A stretch of DNA of 64,000 nucleotides, taken from Gonatopus flavifemur. Its lineage: Eukaryota > Arthropoda > Insecta > Hymenoptera > Dryinidae. The position numbers were made by a program, and so were the translations under genes. Every line of letters begins with the position of its first letter. The first letter of the stretch is position 1. The notes beneath the pieces are model-generated. The model worked only from the letters and a program-made list of their open reading frames with translations, did not search any database and had not been told where the DNA came from. Positions 61,850 through 64,000 of this stretch are shown here, piece by piece. The DNA lies in contig JAFFJZ010000031.1 in assembly GCA_018340375.1 (NCBI GenBank), positions 2,718,642 through 2,782,641 on the forward strand, in the 5' to 3' direction.

Positions 61850-62118
61850 GGGTAGCCCCACAATAGGTCGAAAACGTAATACGCCGAACGAACAATGGGC
61901 CGAAAATCATTTGTTCGAAACTTTGTTATGCCGGAAGTTCAATATTCCGAAAACTTTTGATTGGTTCTTCCTGTGTAATATACAAGTAATGAACACTCAT
62001 CATTTGTCTATTGACAATTCGGAATATTGAACTTTCGGCGTAACAAATTTTCGAACAAATAATTTTCGGCCCATTGTTCGTTCGGCGTATTAAGTTCTCG
62101 ATTTATTGTGCGGCTACC
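61850..62118. repeat. Palindrome 9 (GGGTAGCC ends)
   Basis: Ends GGGTAGCCCCACAATAGG and, inverted, GGTAGCCGCACAATAAAT; arms share CGCCGAACGAACAATGGGCC and GTTCAATATTCCGAA. The ends resemble palindromes 2 and 3. Confidence 0.85.
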
Positions 62119-62600
62119 GCTCAATGCTTAGGATCCAATTGGATCCATAGATCCATGGAAAAAAATCCGTCAGTTGGCAACACTGACTGTGTGTAGTCTG
62201 AGTTCAAGATTTTGTCAGGGTTAATATTCTTCGCCATTGGTATACATTGGAAGAATCCCGCGTTACACAGTATCTAATCTTCAGTGCATAATCGTTTCGA
62301 AGGATTGGGCGTTTTTATTTCAATAATAAAGCTTGTTAACAAAACCACATCTAGAAGATATGGAGATACACGTAAGTAATCCGTAGGAAAACTTACTTCA
62401 TTCTGACCGAAACGCTTTATGTTTCTTCCAGGGATGAGGATTAAATCCGAGCGGCAATATAACTCCTGAATCGCTCGCGATCAAAACACGTATCGATCGT
62501 AAGAAGAACTTTCGGTTGATGAGTAGAAGGTTTCTGGCTCTTTAAGTATTCGATACCTGCGGGATGAGGATTTGCGAAGAGTGCTGTATGTTTGCTCGTA
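62119..62600. other. Unrecognised DNA
   Basis: No gene or repeat recognised up to the TA at 62599-62600 that precedes the next element. Confidence 0.5.
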
Positions 62601-63796
62601 AGGTAACTGACCCCATTAGTAAACATTTAAGAACACAAGCACTTTAAATATGAATTATTTCATGAATAATTTCTTTAGAATGAATTTCCACCAGTACATA
62701 AGGTAGATTGAGCATTTCAATTCCCTCTTACCGTGATTTTTCATTCATTTCCTAAGTGATAACAATGAAAATAATGAAATTAATGAAATGTTAACAATAC
62801 CCCCATTAGTGAACGGGTCGCATGAATTAGTGAACGCTGATTGACCCCATTACTGAACGCGTATAATCTGAGGTTGCTCAGATGAGTTATTATCACTTTC
62901 CTGATGATATTCGAAATATATTCTGTGCACATTCTACTGAGACCTTTTCATAGGTGCTATGCATATTCATCCAACGTATGTAATCAAATATATGACGGGA
63001 CGTCAGTCGAACGTCGATTGAATGAATATCGTACATTTCAAATGTACTATGTGCGTTCTGAGTGTATTTAAAACAGTCCCATTCATATATTCTATGAACT
63101 TTCATGATATGTTCTTCGTATCTCATTCTCAAATTTTACCAACGTTTTTATTTCATATATACTTTGAACTTCTGTTGCTGCTTGAGTTACTTTGGCAAAA
63201 AAAATTGTGAATTTCAAGTAGAATTTTTAATTTTACATGTTTATTCCAATCCTTGGAGAAATTTATAGATTGATTGAAAAATTATGCGCATTATGAGAAT
63301 TCATGAAAAAATTTTCCTAGAGTAGATACCTATGATATGAATTGTTACGTTTATTCGTTCAGTAATAGATTCACCGATCATTTCCGTGTGTGTATTTCTG
63401 AACGCGCAATTTTCTGGGTTAGCGACTGACAGTTATTGAAAATAACCCTATATCATCTTAATTTGAATGATATCAATCGATTGGATACATAAAATAGTTC
63501 AATGGTCGCATTAATACTATGAAAATGCACAATTGAAAAAATGTCCATTCTTAACTCACCTTGTAAGATTCACGAAGGCGAAGCTCGTTGTGACACTCGG
63601 CATGAGTCTTTATTTATTTCGTGAATTACATTCTTCTTTCTTCCATTTGTTTTGGCATTCATCACGAACAATAATGTTTGAAGATTGGAATAATCTTCAC
63701 AGCACTTAATAAGTAAACACTTCTTGTTCGTCAAAGGAGTTTTATTATCTCGAGGTTCACTAAAGGGGTCGCGTTCGCTAATGGGGTCAGTGACCT
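62601..63796. mobile_element. 1.2-kb TA-flanked element, copy 2 (inverted relative to copy 1)
   Basis: Starts AGGTAACTGACCCCATTAGT after TA and ends CTAATGGGGTCAGTGACCT before TA (63797-63798). Collinear, in reverse, with 11118-12311 over its full length (1196 against 1194 bp) with scattered differences. Non-coding. Confidence 0.88.
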
Positions 63797-64000
63797 TATG
63801 TAGAGCTAATCATATAAAAAGCCGGTTACCTGAACTCTCACAAAGGATCGCTCTTTCTGCGATCTGAATGTGTGAGGATTTATACCTGCTGGATACAGTG
63901 GTCTCAGACTGGACTCGCAAACGTTACACACACAGATGCTCCTGTATGTACGTGTGAAGAGAGAGAGGATATAGTTGCGCGCGCAACGTAGCATGCGTTC
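63797..64000. other. Window end, nothing recognised
   Basis: About 200 bp of unique sequence with an imperfect hairpin around GGATCGCTCTTTCTGCGATC (about 63845-63864). No gene. Confidence 0.4.

Overview
This is eukaryotic DNA, most likely from an insect. It is AT-rich, no host gene is recognisable, and it is packed with eukaryotic transposon families that are often found together in insects: an RTE-like LINE, Helitron, piggyBac, Transib/RAG1-like, mariner, EnSpm-like, foldback elements and a gypsy/errantivirus-like LTR element with an envelope gene. I cannot assign the order or species. I see no tRNA, rRNA or CRISPR array. The window reads as a transposon graveyard in intergenic or heterochromatic DNA.

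Layout. 1-671: C-terminal piece of a Transib/RAG1-like transposase. About 735-3410: degenerate minus-strand LINE. 4145-6001: large foldback element with a 9-bp target duplication. About 6100-21045: one minus-strand Helitron Rep/helicase gene cut by two clean insertions. One is a 6-kb piggyBac element (7063-13110, TTAA on both sides). The other is a 4.36-kb Transib-type element (14158-18513, 5-bp duplication CTGCG, left end starting with the RAG heptamer CACAGTG). Deleting each insertion plus one duplication puts the helicase reading frame back in register. 21-30.8 kb: mostly unrecognised DNA with a LINE 5' fragment (about 24.4-24.8 kb), a lone Transib-like end (about 25.2-25.6 kb) and a perfect hairpin (26.9 kb). 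30836-32874: mariner-superfamily element with an open 353-codon transposase and TIRs of about 378 bp. 34111-40241: EnSpm/tnp2-like transposase gene, probably two exons, whose 3.7-kb intron holds nested palindromic elements.

42360-58617 is a complete LTR retroelement: LTRs of 1250 and 1209 bp, 4-bp duplication ATAT, PBS, gag, pol, env and polypurine tract. Between env and the 3' LTR it carries an extra GC-rich gene with an RRM, an F-box and leucine-rich repeats (54541-56016, open for 72 more codons after one TGA). I know of no gypsy/errantivirus element with such a gene. It looks like a captured cellular ubiquitin-ligase adaptor and is the most interesting object here. gag, pol and env are all disabled by stops and frameshifts.

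58.9-62.1 kb is a dense run of at least nine long palindromes. 62601-63796 is a 1.2-kb element whose inverted sister copy lies at 11118-12311, inside the piggyBac element.

Order of events from nesting: the Helitron came first, piggyBac and Transib inserted into it, and the 1.2-kb element inserted into the piggyBac. Tandem subterminal repeats of about 120 bp are shared by the piggyBac element, the Transib element and the lone end at 25.5 kb, which suggests exchange of terminal sequence between transposon superfamilies.
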